Positions 8,070 to 18,852 of a stretch of DNA of 61,654 bases are shown here, one piece after another. The notes under the pieces are model-generated. The model worked only from the letters and a program-made list of their open reading frames with translations, did no database searches and was not told where the DNA came from. This stretch comes from Streptacidiphilus neutrinimicus. Lineage in GTDB: Bacteria; Actinomycetota; Actinomycetes; Streptomycetales; Streptomycetaceae. A program made the translations under genes and the position numbers. The DNA lies in NCBI RefSeq assembly GCF_000787815.1, contig NZ_BBPO01000030.1, positions 29,756 through 91,409 of the forward strand, in the 5' to 3' direction. Position 1 is the stretch's first letter. Each line of letters starts with the position of its first letter.

Positions 8070-9905
8070 ATGACCGAGCAGGCAGCAGCGCCCGTCCCGC
8101 ACCACGCGGGCCCCGAACCGATGACCGGTGCCCAGTCGCTCATCCGCTCCCTCGAGGCGGTCGGCGCGGACACCGTCTTCGGCATCCCCGGCGGCGCGAT
8201 CCTCCCGGCCTACGACCCGCTGATGGACTCGACCCGGGTGCGTCACATCCTGGTCCGCCACGAGCAGGGCGCGGGACACGCGGCGACCGGCTACGCGCAG
8301 GCCACCGGCAAGGTCGGCGTCTGTATGGCGACCTCCGGTCCGGGTGCGACCAACCTGGTGACGCCGCTGGCGGACGCGTACATGGACTCCGTCCCGGTGG
8401 TCGCGATCACCGGCCAGGTCTCCTCCAAGGCGATCGGCACCGACGCCTTCCAGGAGGCGGACATCTGCGGCATCACGATGCCGATCACCAAGCACAACTT
8501 CCTGGTCACCGACGCGGACGAGATCCCGCGCGTGATCGCGGAGGCGTTCCACATCGCGAGCACCGGACGTCCGGGCCCGGTCCTGGTCGACATCGCCAAG
8601 GACGCGCTGCAGGCGCGGACCACGTTCCGCTGGCCGGTCGAGCCCCAGCTGCCCGGCTACCGCCCGGTGACCAAGCCGCACGCCAAGCAGATCCGCGAGG
8701 CCGCGCGTCTGCTGGCCGCCTCCCGGCGTCCCGTGCTGTACGTCGGCGGCGGCGTGCTGAAGGCCGGGGCCACGGCCGAGCTGCGCATCCTGGCCGAGCT
8801 GACCGGCGCCCCGGTCGTCACCACGCTGATGGCGCTGGGCGCCTTCCCCGACAGCCACGACCAGCACCTGGGCATGCCCGGCATGCACGGCTCGGTCGCC
8901 GCGGTCACCGCGCTGCAGAAGGCGGACCTGCTGTTCGCCCTGGGCACCCGCTTCGACGACCGCGTCACCGGCAAGCTGGACACCTTCGCCCCGAACGCCA
9001 AGGTCGTCCACGCCGACATCGACCCGGCCGAGATCGGCAAGAACCGCGCGGCCGACGTCCCGATCGTGGGCGACGCCCGCGAGATCATCGCGGATCTCAT
9101 CGTCGCGGTCCAGCAGGAGCAGGCCGCCGGCCAGACGGCGGGCGACCGTCGCTTCGACTACGGCCAGTGGTGGGAGCAGCTCAACGCCTGGCGCAAGACC
9201 TACCCGGTGGGCTACGAGGCAGCCCCGGAGGGCATGCTCAGCCCGCAGCAGGTCATCGAGCGGATCGGCCAGAAGGTCGGCTCCGACGCGATCTACGCCG
9301 CTGGCGTCGGTCAGCACCAGATGTGGGCTTCCCAGTTCATCTCCTTCGAGAAGCCCGCCACCTGGCTGAACTCCGGCGGCGCCGGGACCATGGGTTACGC
9401 GGTCCCGGCCGCGATGGGCGCGAAGGCCGGCTGCCCCGACACGCAGGTCTGGGCGATCGACGGCGACGGCTGCTTCCAGATGACCAACCAGGAGCTGGTC
9501 ACCTGCGCGCTGAACAACATCCCGATCAAGGTCGCGATCATCAACAACGGCTCGCTGGGCATGGTCCGCCAGTGGCAGACCCTCTTCTACAACCAGCGCT
9601 ACTCCAACACCGTCCTGCACGACGGCCCGGAGAACGACGGCAGGGGCCCCGCCGCGGGCACCCGCATCCCGGACTTCGTGAAGCTGTCCGAGGCCATGGG
9701 CTGCCACGCGCTGCGCTGTGAGCGCCCCGAGGACCTGGACGCGGTGATCGAGAAGGCGATGTCGCTCAACGACGCGCCGGTCGTCATCGACTTCATCGTC
9801 CACCAGGACGCGATGGTCTGGCCGATGGTCCCGGCCGGTGTCAGCAACGACGAGATCCTGGCCGCGCGCGACGTCCGTCCGGACTTCGGCGACGAGAACG
9901 ACTGA
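8070..9905 (+). CDS. ilvB: Acetolactate synthase large subunit
   Basis: 611 aa from ATG 8070, which has GAAGGAA upstream; an in-frame ATG at 8013 overlaps the attenuator region and is less likely. It catalyses the first common step of Val/Leu/Ile synthesis, condensing pyruvate with pyruvate or 2-oxobutyrate. Family features seen: TPP-dependent N-domain with catalytic Glu in [15 protein letters not shown], the central FAD-binding domain, and the C-terminal TPP/Mg motif starting [19 protein letters not shown]. Length is normal. ilvN follows 22 bp downstream in the same operon. Expression should be governed by the leader peptide and attenuator just upstream. Confidence 0.96.
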   Translation: MTEQAAAPVPHHAGPEPMTGAQSLIRSLEAVGADTVFGIPGGAILPAYDPLMDSTRVRHILVRHEQGAGHAATGYAQATGKVGVCMATSGPGATNLVTPLADAYMDSVPVVAITGQVSSKAIGTDAFQEADICGITMPITKHNFLVTDADEIPRVIAEAFHIASTGRPGPVLVDIAKDALQARTTFRWPVEPQLPGYRPVTKPHAKQIREAARLLAASRRPVLYVGGGVLKAGATAELRILAELTGAPVVTTLMALGAFPDSHDQHLGMPGMHGSVAAVTALQKADLLFALGTRFDDRVTGKLDTFAPNAKVVHADIDPAEIGKNRAADVPIVGDAREIIADLIVAVQQEQAAGQTAGDRRFDYGQWWEQLNAWRKTYPVGYEAAPEGMLSPQQVIERIGQKVGSDAIYAAGVGQHQMWASQFISFEKPATWLNSGGAGTMGYAVPAAMGAKAGCPDTQVWAIDGDGCFQMTNQELVTCALNNIPIKVAIINNGSLGMVRQWQTLFYNQRYSNTVLHDGPENDGRGPAAGTRIPDFVKLSEAMGCHALRCERPEDLDAVIEKAMSLNDAPVVIDFIVHQDAMVWPMVPAGVSNDEILAARDVRPDFGDEND

Positions 9906-9927
9906 GACGAAGGGGCCCTCGAAAGCC

Positions 9928-10452
9928 ATGTCCAAGCACACCCTCTCCGTCCTGGTCGAGAACAAGCCGGGCGTCCTCGCCCGGATCGCCGCTCTGTTCT
10001 CGCGTCGCGGCTTCAACATCGACTCCCTGGCCGTCGGCCCGACCGAGCACCCGGACATCTCCCGCATGACGATCGTCGTCAACGTGGAGGACCTCCCGCT
10101 GGAGCAGGTCACCAAGCAGCTGAACAAGCTGGTCAACGTCATAAAGATCGTCGAGCTGGACCCGGTCGCGGCGGTCCGCCGCGAGCTGATGCTGGTCAAG
10201 GTCCGCGCGGACGCGGAGACCCGCGGCCAGGTCACCGAGATCGTCCAGCTCTTCCGCGCGAAGACGGTCGACGTCTCCCCGGACGCGGTGACGATCGAGG
10301 CCACGGGCAGCAGCGACAAGCTCGAGGCCATGCTGAAGATGCTGGAGCCGTACGGCATCAAGGAGCTCGTCCAGTCCGGCATGGTCGCCATCGGCAGGGG
10401 AGCACGGTCGATTACCGACAGGTCGCTCCGCGCTGTCGAGCGGTCCGCCTGA
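9928..10452 (+). CDS. ilvN: Acetolactate synthase small regulatory subunit
   Basis: 174 aa from ATG 9928. The N-terminal ACT domain is clear (HTLSVLVENKPGVLARIAAL, then FSRRGFNIDSL), and the C-terminal ALS_ss_C domain follows. It binds valine and mediates feedback inhibition of the IlvB catalytic subunit. The start is supported by the family's usual MSKHTLSVLVE beginning. It lies 22 bp behind ilvB; a hairpin 24 bp past its stop separates it from ilvC. Confidence 0.95.
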   Translation: MSKHTLSVLVENKPGVLARIAALFSRRGFNIDSLAVGPTEHPDISRMTIVVNVEDLPLEQVTKQLNKLVNVIKIVELDPVAAVRRELMLVKVRADAETRGQVTEIVQLFRAKTVDVSPDAVTIEATGSSDKLEAMLKMLEPYGIKELVQSGMVAIGRGARSITDRSLRAVERSA

Positions 10453-10475
10453 GCCGCGCGCCCCTGATTTTCCCC

Positions 10476-11575
<1,100 letters not shown>

Positions 11576-11596
11576 GCGCTCTCGTCAGCAGTGAAC

Positions 11597-11630
11597 CGGG
11601 GGTGGCCGAGCGGTCGAGCGGCCACCCCCG
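11597..11630 (+). terminator. Terminator after ilvC
   Basis: A perfect 12-bp inverted repeat (11597-11608 with 11619-11630) encloses a 10-base loop. There is no T-run. It lies 22 bp after the ilvC stop and closes the ilvBNC transcription unit. Confidence 0.8.
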
Positions 11631-11872
11631 CGGCATTACAGCATTCCTGTAGGGATCGTTTGTACGGTCCGTACCATCCCCGGCGGGTGATTCTTCCGCA
11701 GGGGCGCTCGGCGGAAGCACCTCCGCCGATAGACTCAATCTGCGCGTCAGGCTCACAGCGTCGTGCGTCTCCAACGCGGCATGCCACCGTCCCCTCCATG
11801 CCGTCCAAGCAACGCGGGTGCGCCCCCATTCGCACGGCTTCGGGGAGAACCGGACAGTAAGGACAAACTGTC
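11631..11872 (+). promoter_or_regulatory. serA upstream region with two dyads
   Basis: No gene is supportable here. Two dyads stand out: GTACGG-T-CCGTAC (11662-11674), a perfect odd palindrome of operator-like size, and CGGCGGA...TCCGCCG (11709-11715 with 11722-11728). The promoter for serA must lie in this stretch, but no clear -35/-10 pair can be assigned. AAGGA near 11861 is the ribosome site for the GTG start of serA. Confidence 0.4.
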
Positions 11873-13465
11873 GTGAGCAGCAAGCCTGTAGTTCTCATCG
11901 CTGAAGAGCTGTCTCCTGCCACCGTCGACGCGCTCGGGCCGGACTTCGAGATCCGCCACTGCGACGGGGCCAACCGCGCCGAGCTCCTTCCCGCCCTCGC
12001 GGACGTGGACGCGATCCTGATCCGCTCCGCCACCAAGGTGGACGCGGAGGCGATCGCCGCCGCGCGCAAGCTCAAGGTCGTCGCCCGCGCCGGCGTCGGT
12101 CTCGACAACGTGGACGTCCCCTCCGCCACCAAGGCGGGCGTGATGGTCGTCAACGCGCCGACCTCCAACATCGTCACCGCCGCCGAACTCGCCTGCGGCC
12201 TGCTGCTTTCGACGGCCCGTCACATCCCGGCCGCCAACGCCGCGCTGAAGGGCGGTGAGTGGAAGCGCAGCAAGTACACCGGGGTGGAGCTGGCCGAGAA
12301 GACCCTCGGCGTCGTCGGCCTCGGCCGCATCGGCGTGCTGGTCGCGCAGCGCATGTCCGCATTCGGCATGAAGATCGTCGCCTACGACCCCTACATCCAG
12401 GCCGCGCGCGCCGCGCAGATGGGCGTCAAGCTCGTCTCGCTGGACGAGCTGCTGGAGGTCGCCGACTTCATCACCGTCCACCTGCCGAAGACCCCGGAGA
12501 CCATCGGTCTGATCGGCGACGAGGCGCTGCACAAGGTCAAGCCGACCGTCCGCATCGTCAACGCCGCGCGGGGCGGCATCGTCGACGAGGAGGCGCTGGC
12601 CGCCGCGCTCAAGGAGGGCCGGGTCGCCGGCGCGGGCCTGGACGTCTTCGTCAAGGAGCCCTGCACCGACTCGCCGCTCTTCGGCTTCGACAACGTCGTG
12701 GCCACCCCGCACCTGGGCGCCTCCACCGACGAGGCGCAGGAGAAGGCGGGCATCTCCGTCGCCCGCAGCGTCCGCCTCGCCCTCGCGGGCGAGCTGGTGC
12801 CGGACGCCGTGAACGTCCAGGGCGGCGTCATCGCCGAGGACGTCCGTCCGGGCCTGCCGCTGGCCGAGAAGCTCGGCCGCATCTTCACCGCGCTGGCCGG
12901 CGAGGTCGCCGTCCGCCTGGACGTCGAGGTGCGCGGCGAGATCACCCAGCACGACGTGAAGGTGCTGGAGCTGTCCGCCCTCAAGGGCGTCTTCGAGGAC
13001 GTCGTCGCGGAGACGGTCTCCTACGTCAACGCCCCGCTGTTCGCGCAGGAGCGCGGCCTCGAGGTCCGCCTCACCACGCTGAGCGAGAGCCCCGAGTACC
13101 GCAACGTCATCACGGTCCGCGGCACCCTGACCGACGGCCGCGAGATCTCGGTGGCGGGCACGCTCACCGGTCCGAAGCGCCAGCAGAAGATCGTCGGCGT
13201 GAACGAGTTCGACGTGGACGTCGCCCTCACCGACTTCATGGGCTTCTTCCGCTACGAGGACCGCCCGGGCGTCGTCGGCACCCTCGGCAAGCTCCTCGGC
13301 GACGCCGGCATCAACATCGCCGGCATGCAGGTCTCCCGCGACGAGGAGGGCGGCGACGCGCTCGTCTCCCTGACGGTCGACAGCGAGATCCCGCAGGGCC
13401 TGCTGAACGAGATCGCCGCGGAGATCGGCGCGAAGTTCGCGCGCAGCGTCAACCTGTCCGCGTAA
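11873..13465 (+). CDS. serA: D-3-phosphoglycerate dehydrogenase
   Basis: 530 aa from GTG 11873 with AAGGA upstream. First step of serine synthesis from 3-phosphoglycerate. Domains in order: the split substrate-binding domain, an inserted NAD-binding domain with GVVGLGRIGVLVAQRM (about 143-158) and the conserved ARGGIVDEEAL and catalytic His region ATPHLGAST, then an actinobacterial allosteric substrate-binding (ASB) insert (about 320-450) and a C-terminal ACT domain (FFRYEDRPGVVGTLGKLLGD). The four-domain length is that of the mycobacterial-type, serine-inhibited enzyme. Transcribed alone. Confidence 0.96.
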   Translation: MSSKPVVLIAEELSPATVDALGPDFEIRHCDGANRAELLPALADVDAILIRSATKVDAEAIAAARKLKVVARAGVGLDNVDVPSATKAGVMVVNAPTSNIVTAAELACGLLLSTARHIPAANAALKGGEWKRSKYTGVELAEKTLGVVGLGRIGVLVAQRMSAFGMKIVAYDPYIQAARAAQMGVKLVSLDELLEVADFITVHLPKTPETIGLIGDEALHKVKPTVRIVNAARGGIVDEEALAAALKEGRVAGAGLDVFVKEPCTDSPLFGFDNVVATPHLGASTDEAQEKAGISVARSVRLALAGELVPDAVNVQGGVIAEDVRPGLPLAEKLGRIFTALAGEVAVRLDVEVRGEITQHDVKVLELSALKGVFEDVVAETVSYVNAPLFAQERGLEVRLTTLSESPEYRNVITVRGTLTDGREISVAGTLTGPKRQQKIVGVNEFDVDVALTDFMGFFRYEDRPGVVGTLGKLLGDAGINIAGMQVSRDEEGGDALVSLTVDSEIPQGLLNEIAAEIGAKFARSVNLSA

Positions 13466-13510
13466 CGCACAGGGGCGCGGGGCTGCGCGACGAGCCCAGT
13501 CCCGCGCCGC

Positions 13511-14140
13511 TCAGTCGTGGCCGCCGACCCACGTGTCGAGCCACTCGTTCAGCGGCTTCGTCGCCTTCAGGAAGCCGACCACGCGGGTCTTGGCCTCGGC
13601 CGTCCCCAGCCACGGCTCGACCGGCCACTGTCGCCACGCCACCATGCTCTTGTTGCGCAGCAGTTCGATCCGCGGGTGGTCCTTGGGATAGCCGCGCGGT
13701 GCGCTCCTGAGGCGGCCGTGGGACATGATCTCGATGTCCGCCTTCGTCAGTTTCGCGATGGCCGACTCCAGCGCCCTGCCCGACTTCTCCTCGGCCGCGG
13801 CCTCGCGGAAGCGCGCCAACTGGTCGGTGGACATCAGGTAGCAGCCGCTGCCCGCGCCCAGGCCGTCGGCCGAGAACTGGACGTAGCCGCCGTTCTCCAG
13901 CACCGCGCCGATGTGGGTCTTGTAGGGCGACTTGTCCGCCGAGAAACGGATGTCGCGGTTGGGGCGGAAGATCTTCGCCTCGCCGAAGCGCGGCGCGAGC
14001 TCCTCCAGCAGGGCCTCCATCGGCTCGCGCACGCAGCGCTCGTAGACGTCCTTGTGGGACGTCCAGTAGTCCCTGCTGTTCTCCGCCTCCAAGCCCTCGT
14101 AGAACTCGAGCGCCTCGGCCGGCCAACCCTGGAAGCTCAT
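13511..14140 (-). CDS. DUF2461 family protein
   Basis: 209 aa, starting MSFQGWPAEALEFYEGLEAE. The hallmark features of the DUF2461 (TIGR02453) family are visible: 'LEAENSRDYWTSHKDVYE', 'FRPNRDIRFSADKSPYKTHI' and the C-terminal GYPKDHPRIELLRNKS. These are widespread cytosolic proteins of unknown biochemical function. It converges with serA. No partner gene is evident; the 249 bp upstream separate it from the divergent 50-aa small gene. Confidence 0.88.
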   Translation of the reverse strand: MSFQGWPAEALEFYEGLEAENSRDYWTSHKDVYERCVREPMEALLEELAPRFGEAKIFRPNRDIRFSADKSPYKTHIGAVLENGGYVQFSADGLGAGSGCYLMSTDQLARFREAAAEEKSGRALESAIAKLTKADIEIMSHGRLRSAPRGYPKDHPRIELLRNKSMVAWRQWPVEPWLGTAEAKTRVVGFLKATKPLNEWLDTWVGGHD

Positions 14141-14207
14141 GGTCAGAGCCTAGTGGCCGCAGGGGGTCAGGGCAGCGTGCGCAGCGTGCCCGGGTGGTGT
14201 CCGTCTC

Positions 14208-14231
14208 GGATAGTAGGAATTCCAAGTATCC
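14208..14231. promoter_or_regulatory. 24-bp palindromic operator-like element
   Basis: The element has half sites GGATA/TATCC flanking a central perfect GGAATTCC (14216-14223); 18 of 24 positions are symmetric. It lies in the divergent intergenic region between the DUF2461 gene and the 50-aa small gene and is AT-rich relative to the genome. It looks like a dimeric repressor site, but I cannot name the regulator. Confidence 0.45.
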
Positions 14232-14389
14232 GTGCAGACAGCGCAGACGCGTTGTCGTAACGTGAAATGCATGCAGTCGGATGGTCTGCCGTATCCACGG
14301 CCATGTCCGGCTCGGCCCCAGCGCAGGAGACCCCTGTCCGGCCCGTCATATCGCATCCCGGACCGTACTCACTCCCCAGGAGTCTCCCC

Positions 14390-14542
14390 ATGCACGCCAT
14401 TAAGACGCGTACCCGTCGTACCCCCGCCACCGCCCAGACCCGCGCTCAGGCGGCCGCCGCGCTGCAGCGGGCGCTGGACCGCCGTGACAACGGCGGCTCC
14501 ACCGGACACGAGCTGCACGCCGACGCCGCGGCCGCTAGCTGA
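14390..14542 (+). CDS. Small Ala/Arg-rich protein, 50 aa
   Basis: ATG 14390 follows AGGAG at a spacing of about 8 bases, one of the better ribosome sites here. The product (MHAIKTRTRRTPATAQTRAQ, then a mostly Ala-rich helix) is basic at the N-terminus, has no signal peptide and no recognisable domain. It stands alone, convergent with the acyltransferase gene, and is preceded by a region carrying the 24-bp palindrome. The clean ribosome site and third-position G+C bias argue that it is translated. Function unknown. Confidence 0.55.
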   Translation: MHAIKTRTRRTPATAQTRAQAAAALQRALDRRDNGGSTGHELHADAAAAS

Positions 14543-15746
14543 CGCGGTCCCTGGCCGGCGCCCCCTGGTGGGGAACACCCCGGGGGGCGGGGGCGACTTC
14601 GAGCGACCCGGGCATCCGGGCCGACCACCACTTGCGGACCGGCTCCTCGACCAGCGTGTAGAGGAGCCAGGCGCAGAAGGTGCCGATCGCGGCGGTCACC
14701 AGCATGATCCACACGTTGCCGTTGCTGGCCGGCTGCCACAGGTGCAGGTCGTACATGGCCTGGATCACCTGCTGGTGGACCAGGTAGAAGCAGTACGACC
14801 AGGCGCCGAGCAGCACCAGCGGGCGCCAGTGCAGCAGCCCCTTCCGTCCGTCGAGCTCACGCTGGACGAACGCGCAGATGAGCAGCACGGAGAAGACCGC
14901 GACCGTCTGCCGGACCGTCGCCTCCACCTGGATGCCGTAGCGGCCGTAGGGGCCCACCGCGTGGAGGTCGTACACGGGGATGTAGGCGGCGAACAGGACC
15001 AGGACCACGGCCGGGTGGAGCCGCATCCGCCAGCCGCGGCGCAGCGCGAACGCGAACGCCATGCCCAGGGCGAACTCCGGCAGGTAGACCACCGGCGTGC
15101 GCATCAGCCACGACTCCATGGACGGGCGCAGGGTGTACAGCGCCCACACGTCCAGCAGCCACATGGCCACGAAGCCGCCGAAGGCGACGAGCATGAGCGT
15201 CCTGGTGCGCAGCCGCTCGAAGAGCCGGTAGGCGAACGGGAACAGCAGGTAGAACAGCAGCTCGACGCTGAGCGTCCAGGTCACCGGGTTGCCCGGCAGG
15301 GAGGGGTTCACCCCCGGGAACCAGCTCTGCACCAGGAACAGCGAGGAGACGGTCGACCAGAGATTGGTGTGGTCCGTGCCCCAGCCGATCTTGTAGAAGA
15401 GCAGCATCGCGGGGATCGTCGCGACCAGGTGCGCGGGCCAGATGCGGCCCGCGCGGCGCCAGTAGTAGCCGCCGAGGCTCTGCCGCCCCGGCCGCCAACT
15501 CCAGGTGAGCAGGAAGCCCGACAGCACGAAGAAGAACGTGACGCCGTGCGCCCCGATCAGGGTCCAGGGGTACAGCAGCGGCACCCTGGCGACGCCTCCG
15601 TGCCGGTCGAAGCCGTTGAAGTGGTGCATGAAGACCGCGAACGCAGCGAAGAACCGCAGGCTCGTCAGGGCGTCGAGCCGCACTGCTCCGCTGTTGGGCC
15701 CTCCGGTGAAACGGACCAGGCGTCGGGAGGGGCGTGAGGTCTGCAC
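14535..15746 (-). CDS. Membrane acyltransferase 3 family protein (OafA/YrhL-like)
   Basis: 403 aa. The N-terminus carries the family hallmark around LDALTSLRFFAAFAVFMHHF (catalytic His in MHHF), followed by about ten hydrophobic segments, with GVTFFFVLSGFLLT and WTLSVELLFYLLFP typical of the Acyl_transf_3 domain. Such proteins transfer acetyl or other acyl groups to sugars of cell-surface polysaccharides or to exported metabolites. It follows the GT39 gene by about 90 bp on the same strand, so it probably modifies the glycan made by the upstream glycosyltransferases. Confidence 0.88.
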   Translation of the reverse strand: MQTSRPSRRLVRFTGGPNSGAVRLDALTSLRFFAAFAVFMHHFNGFDRHGGVARVPLLYPWTLIGAHGVTFFFVLSGFLLTWSWRPGRQSLGGYYWRRAGRIWPAHLVATIPAMLLFYKIGWGTDHTNLWSTVSSLFLVQSWFPGVNPSLPGNPVTWTLSVELLFYLLFPFAYRLFERLRTRTLMLVAFGGFVAMWLLDVWALYTLRPSMESWLMRTPVVYLPEFALGMAFAFALRRGWRMRLHPAVVLVLFAAYIPVYDLHAVGPYGRYGIQVEATVRQTVAVFSVLLICAFVQRELDGRKGLLHWRPLVLLGAWSYCFYLVHQQVIQAMYDLHLWQPASNGNVWIMLVTAAIGTFCAWLLYTLVEEPVRKWWSARMPGSLEVAPAPRGVPHQGAPARDRVS

Positions 15747-15835
15747 CCGGAGACGATATCCCGGAATCTGGTGTTCACCTTGCGGTCGTTTCCACTATGA
15801 GACGATTTGCCGTTCAACTCATATGTGGACCCCAC

Positions 15836-17461
15836 CTACGGGGTCGTGCGCACCAGCAGCTGGACCTCGACGCGCGACAGGCGGTACGTCTGCTCGACCC
15901 TGTAGTGCTGCCGCAGCGCCTCGACCTGGGCGTCGAACGGAGCGGTGGGCCGGTAGTTCGAGGTCTGCCGGACGACCCAGACCCGGTCGGGGGCGCTGGC
16001 CACGCAGGCGGTCGGACGGGCGCAGTACGTCGGTACGTAGGTGCCGTTGCGCTGGGGCGTGCGGGAGACGAAGAACTGGTCGAGCGTCTTCAGGTGCGTG
16101 CCCAGGTAGTAGTCCACCCCGAGGTCGATCATGTCGCCCCGGTAGGCCACGTACACCAGGCCGTCCCCGGGCCGGGCGTGCGCCACGACAGCCTCGGCGG
16201 CCCCCTGGTAGGAGAAGTACCGGTCCAGCGGCCTGAGCGGATAGCTGATCCACTCGTGGGACGCGTAGGTCCGCAGTTCGCGCTGGTCGTGAAGGGTGGT
16301 CGCGGCGGTGAGGGCCAGCCCGCCGGCTGTCAGCAGTGCCACCAGCGGCTTCCCCCCGCGTCCGAGCGGCGCGAACCGCGCGGGCAGCCGGCGGACGGCC
16401 GGCCGCGCGCCCGCGACCAGGCCCGCGCCGGCGAGCACCGCCCAGCAGGGCAGGGTGAAGAGCAGATAGCGGGCCAGGAAGTAGGAGGTGCCGAACTCCG
16501 ACACCACCACGACGGCGAGCACCGGCAGGACGGCGCCCGCGACGGCGGTCCCCCGGGCCGGGCCACGGCCTCGTGCCAGGCACAACGCGGCCGGCACGAG
16601 GAGCCCGAGCACCAGCGCCCCGACGGACGAGCCGACCAGCGCCTCGCCCAGATCGCCGAAGGTGGACCAGGGCCGGGCGAGGTCGGGGTGGTGGACCCAG
16701 TACAGCTGCTTGCCGACCTGGGAGTGGCTGAGCAGCAGCAGCGGGGACAAGGCCGCGGCCACACAGGCCACGGTGGCGGCGAAGGCGGCCACCGGGCGCC
16801 ACGACCGGTGCCGGCGTGCGTGGAGCAGCACCGCGGCCCCGTGCCCCAGCAGAGCGGTGAGCGCGACCAGGTGGGCGGCGCCGGCCAGCGCCGCAGCGAC
16901 CCCGTACAGCGCCCACCGGGCTACCCCGGGCCGCTCCAGCGCGCGGAGCAGGAGCAGCAGCGCCACCGCCGCGGCCATCACGACGAGCGCGTACGCGCGC
17001 GCCTCCTGCCCGTACCGCGAGACGGTCGGCATCAGGGCGAAGAGCAGGCCACCGGCCAGGCCCGCGGCGTCGCCGAAGAGCCGGCGGCCGACGCAGGCGA
17101 CGGCACCCGCGGCCACCGTCATGAACAGCGCCGAGGGCAGCCGCATCGCGACGGCGGACAGACCGAAGACCTGGGTCCAGGCGTGCAGCACCAGGTAGTA
17201 CGCGCCGGTCGAGGCGTCCACGTTGCCGAGCAGGTGCAGCAGCTCCGGGAGGGGGCGGCTGACACCGCTCCACGTCGCGTTCTCGTCCCGCCACAGCTGC
17301 GGCCGGCCGATGTCCCACACGGTCAGCAGGAGCATCAGCCCGGCGGGCCACACCCACACCGGTAGGGCCCGCAGACGCCGGGCGACGCCCCGCTCCCCGG
17401 ACCGCTCGGCGCGCGGGCCCGGCGCGGCGGGTGAAGCGGTGTCGACGATCTGCTCGGTCAC
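15836..17461 (-). CDS. GT39-like (GT-C fold) membrane glycosyltransferase
   Basis: 541 aa from GTG 17461, whose codon overlaps the GtrA stop (GTGA). About nine to ten hydrophobic segments fill residues 30-380, followed by an extracytoplasmic C-terminal domain. The acidic motif in the first loop, WRDENATW, fits the D/E pair of GT-C mannosyl- and arabinosyltransferases that use polyprenyl-phosphate sugars; the EARAYALVV segment is also usual in this family. It should act on the outer face of the membrane with sugar supplied by the GT2 and GtrA neighbours. Sugar and acceptor unknown. Confidence 0.82.
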   Translation of the reverse strand: MTEQIVDTASPAAPGPRAERSGERGVARRLRALPVWVWPAGLMLLLTVWDIGRPQLWRDENATWSGVSRPLPELLHLLGNVDASTGAYYLVLHAWTQVFGLSAVAMRLPSALFMTVAAGAVACVGRRLFGDAAGLAGGLLFALMPTVSRYGQEARAYALVVMAAAVALLLLLRALERPGVARWALYGVAAALAGAAHLVALTALLGHGAAVLLHARRHRSWRPVAAFAATVACVAAALSPLLLLSHSQVGKQLYWVHHPDLARPWSTFGDLGEALVGSSVGALVLGLLVPAALCLARGRGPARGTAVAGAVLPVLAVVVVSEFGTSYFLARYLLFTLPCWAVLAGAGLVAGARPAVRRLPARFAPLGRGGKPLVALLTAGGLALTAATTLHDQRELRTYASHEWISYPLRPLDRYFSYQGAAEAVVAHARPGDGLVYVAYRGDMIDLGVDYYLGTHLKTLDQFFVSRTPQRNGTYVPTYCARPTACVASAPDRVWVVRQTSNYRPTAPFDAQVEALRQHYRVEQTYRLSRVEVQLLVRTTP

Positions 17462-17898
17462 GCCGTCCTCGTGAGGATCTTGCGCGACAGGACGAAGGTG
17501 AACGGGATCGCCGCGACCGCCGCCACCAGCGGGGCGATCTTGTCGTTCATCCCGACGCCGCTCACCAGGATCACCGTGCCGACGCTCGTGATCACGTAGT
17601 TGGTCACGTTGGTCAGCGGGAACCGGACGAACTTCCCCCAGGTGGGCCGCGTCCGGTAGGTGAAGTAGGTGTTCATGAAGAACGACCCGACCATGCTGAC
17701 CACGAAGGCGAGGGTGTAGGCCAGGAAGTACGGCATGTGCGGGTGCAGCAGCAGGTAGGACGCGTAGAAGGTGGCCGTGTTCACGCCGCCGACCATGCCG
17801 AACTTGACGATCTGCCACAGGTCCTTGCGGCCGACCCGGGGTCGGGCCGCGGCGGCCTGCTCCGAGGTCTGCGGGCCCGGTGTGCTCACTTCCGTCAC
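17458..17898 (-). CDS. GtrA-family flippase-like membrane protein
   Basis: 146 aa from GTG 17898, overlapping the stop of the GT2 gene (GTGA). Four transmembrane segments with the family pattern: KFGMVGGVNTATFYASYLLL, AYTLAFVVSMVGSFFMNTYF (the conserved N-F-N-type signature), and a TW-KF-RF-N stretch before the last two spans. GtrA proteins are thought to flip polyprenyl-phosphate-linked sugars across the membrane. It is coupled on both sides, to the GT2 polyprenyl glycosyltransferase and to the GT39 enzyme, a complete make, flip and transfer set. Confidence 0.88.
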   Translation of the reverse strand: MTEVSTPGPQTSEQAAAARPRVGRKDLWQIVKFGMVGGVNTATFYASYLLLHPHMPYFLAYTLAFVVSMVGSFFMNTYFTYRTRPTWGKFVRFPLTNVTNYVITSVGTVILVSGVGMNDKIAPLVAAVAAIPFTFVLSRKILTRTA

Positions 17899-18833
17899 CG
17901 CCGGTCCAGCCGATCTCCCGCACGCTCCTTGACGAGGTAGTGCGGTCGCCGCTTGGTCTCGTAGTAGATGCGGCCGATGTACTCGCCGACCAGGCCGATC
18001 ATGGCCATCTGCAGGCCGCCGAGGCCGACGATGGCCACGATCAGGGTGACGTAGCCGGGCGCGGTGATGCCGTTGACGATCGCCAGAACGGTGATCACCG
18101 CAGCGTACGCGACAGCCAGGGCGCTCAGCAGCAGGCCCATGTGGATACCGAGGCGCAGCGGGCGGTTGTTGAAGGAGATCAGACCGTCGAGCGCGTAGTT
18201 CAGCAGCGAGCTGAAGCGCCACTTGGTCTCGCCCGCCTCGCGGCTGGCGTTGCGGTAGTCGAAGGTCGCGGTGTCGAAGCCGATCCAGGAGAACAGGCCC
18301 TTGGAGAAGCGGTTGTACTCCTGCAGCGACAGCAGGGCGTCCACGGCCTGGCGCGACAGCAGCCGGAAGTCGCCCACGCCGTCGGTCAGCTCGACGTCGA
18401 CCACCCGGTTGATCAGGCGGTAGTACGCCTTGCTGAACAGCGTCCGGACGAACTTGTCGCCCTCGCGGGTGCGGCGGGCGATGACCTGGTCGTGGCCGAG
18501 CTGGTAGAGCTCGAGCATCTTCGGGATCAGCTCCGGCGGGTGCTGCAGGTCGGCGTCCATCAGCACGACCGCGTCGCCGGTGGCCTCCTTGAGGCCGGCC
18601 AGCATGCCCGCCTCCTTGCCGAAGTTGCGGCTGAAGGAGACGTACTTGGTGGTCTCCGGGTTGTCCTTGGCGAGCCCGCGCAGCTGGTGCAGGGTCCCGT
18701 CGCGGCTGCCGTCGTCGACGTAGCAGAGCTCGTACTCGAGGGGGAGCTCGTCCAGGACCTCACGGATCCTGGTGTCGAAGAGCTGGAGGACAGCTTCCTC
18801 GTTGTAGCAGGGGACGACGATCGACAGTCTCAT
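17895..18833 (-). CDS. Polyprenyl-phosphate glycosyltransferase, GT2 (GtrB/DPM1-like)
   Basis: 312 aa. The N-terminus (RLSIVVPCYNEEAVLQLF) is the GT-A fold entry. DDGSRDGT near residue 40 and DADLQHPPELIP near residue 90 hold the nucleotide-sugar and metal-binding acids. Two transmembrane segments lie near residues 230-290, as in GtrB. It should load a sugar (Glc or Man by family) from a nucleotide donor onto polyprenyl phosphate on the cytosolic face. It starts 19 bp after the YfhO-like gene and overlaps gtrA, so the group is one operon. Confidence 0.92.
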   Translation of the reverse strand: MRLSIVVPCYNEEAVLQLFDTRIREVLDELPLEYELCYVDDGSRDGTLHQLRGLAKDNPETTKYVSFSRNFGKEAGMLAGLKEATGDAVVLMDADLQHPPELIPKMLELYQLGHDQVIARRTREGDKFVRTLFSKAYYRLINRVVDVELTDGVGDFRLLSRQAVDALLSLQEYNRFSKGLFSWIGFDTATFDYRNASREAGETKWRFSSLLNYALDGLISFNNRPLRLGIHMGLLLSALAVAYAAVITVLAIVNGITAPGYVTLIVAIVGLGGLQMAMIGLVGEYIGRIYYETKRRPHYLVKERAGDRLDRR

Positions 18834-18852
18834 GTGGCGATTCCGGGTCTCA

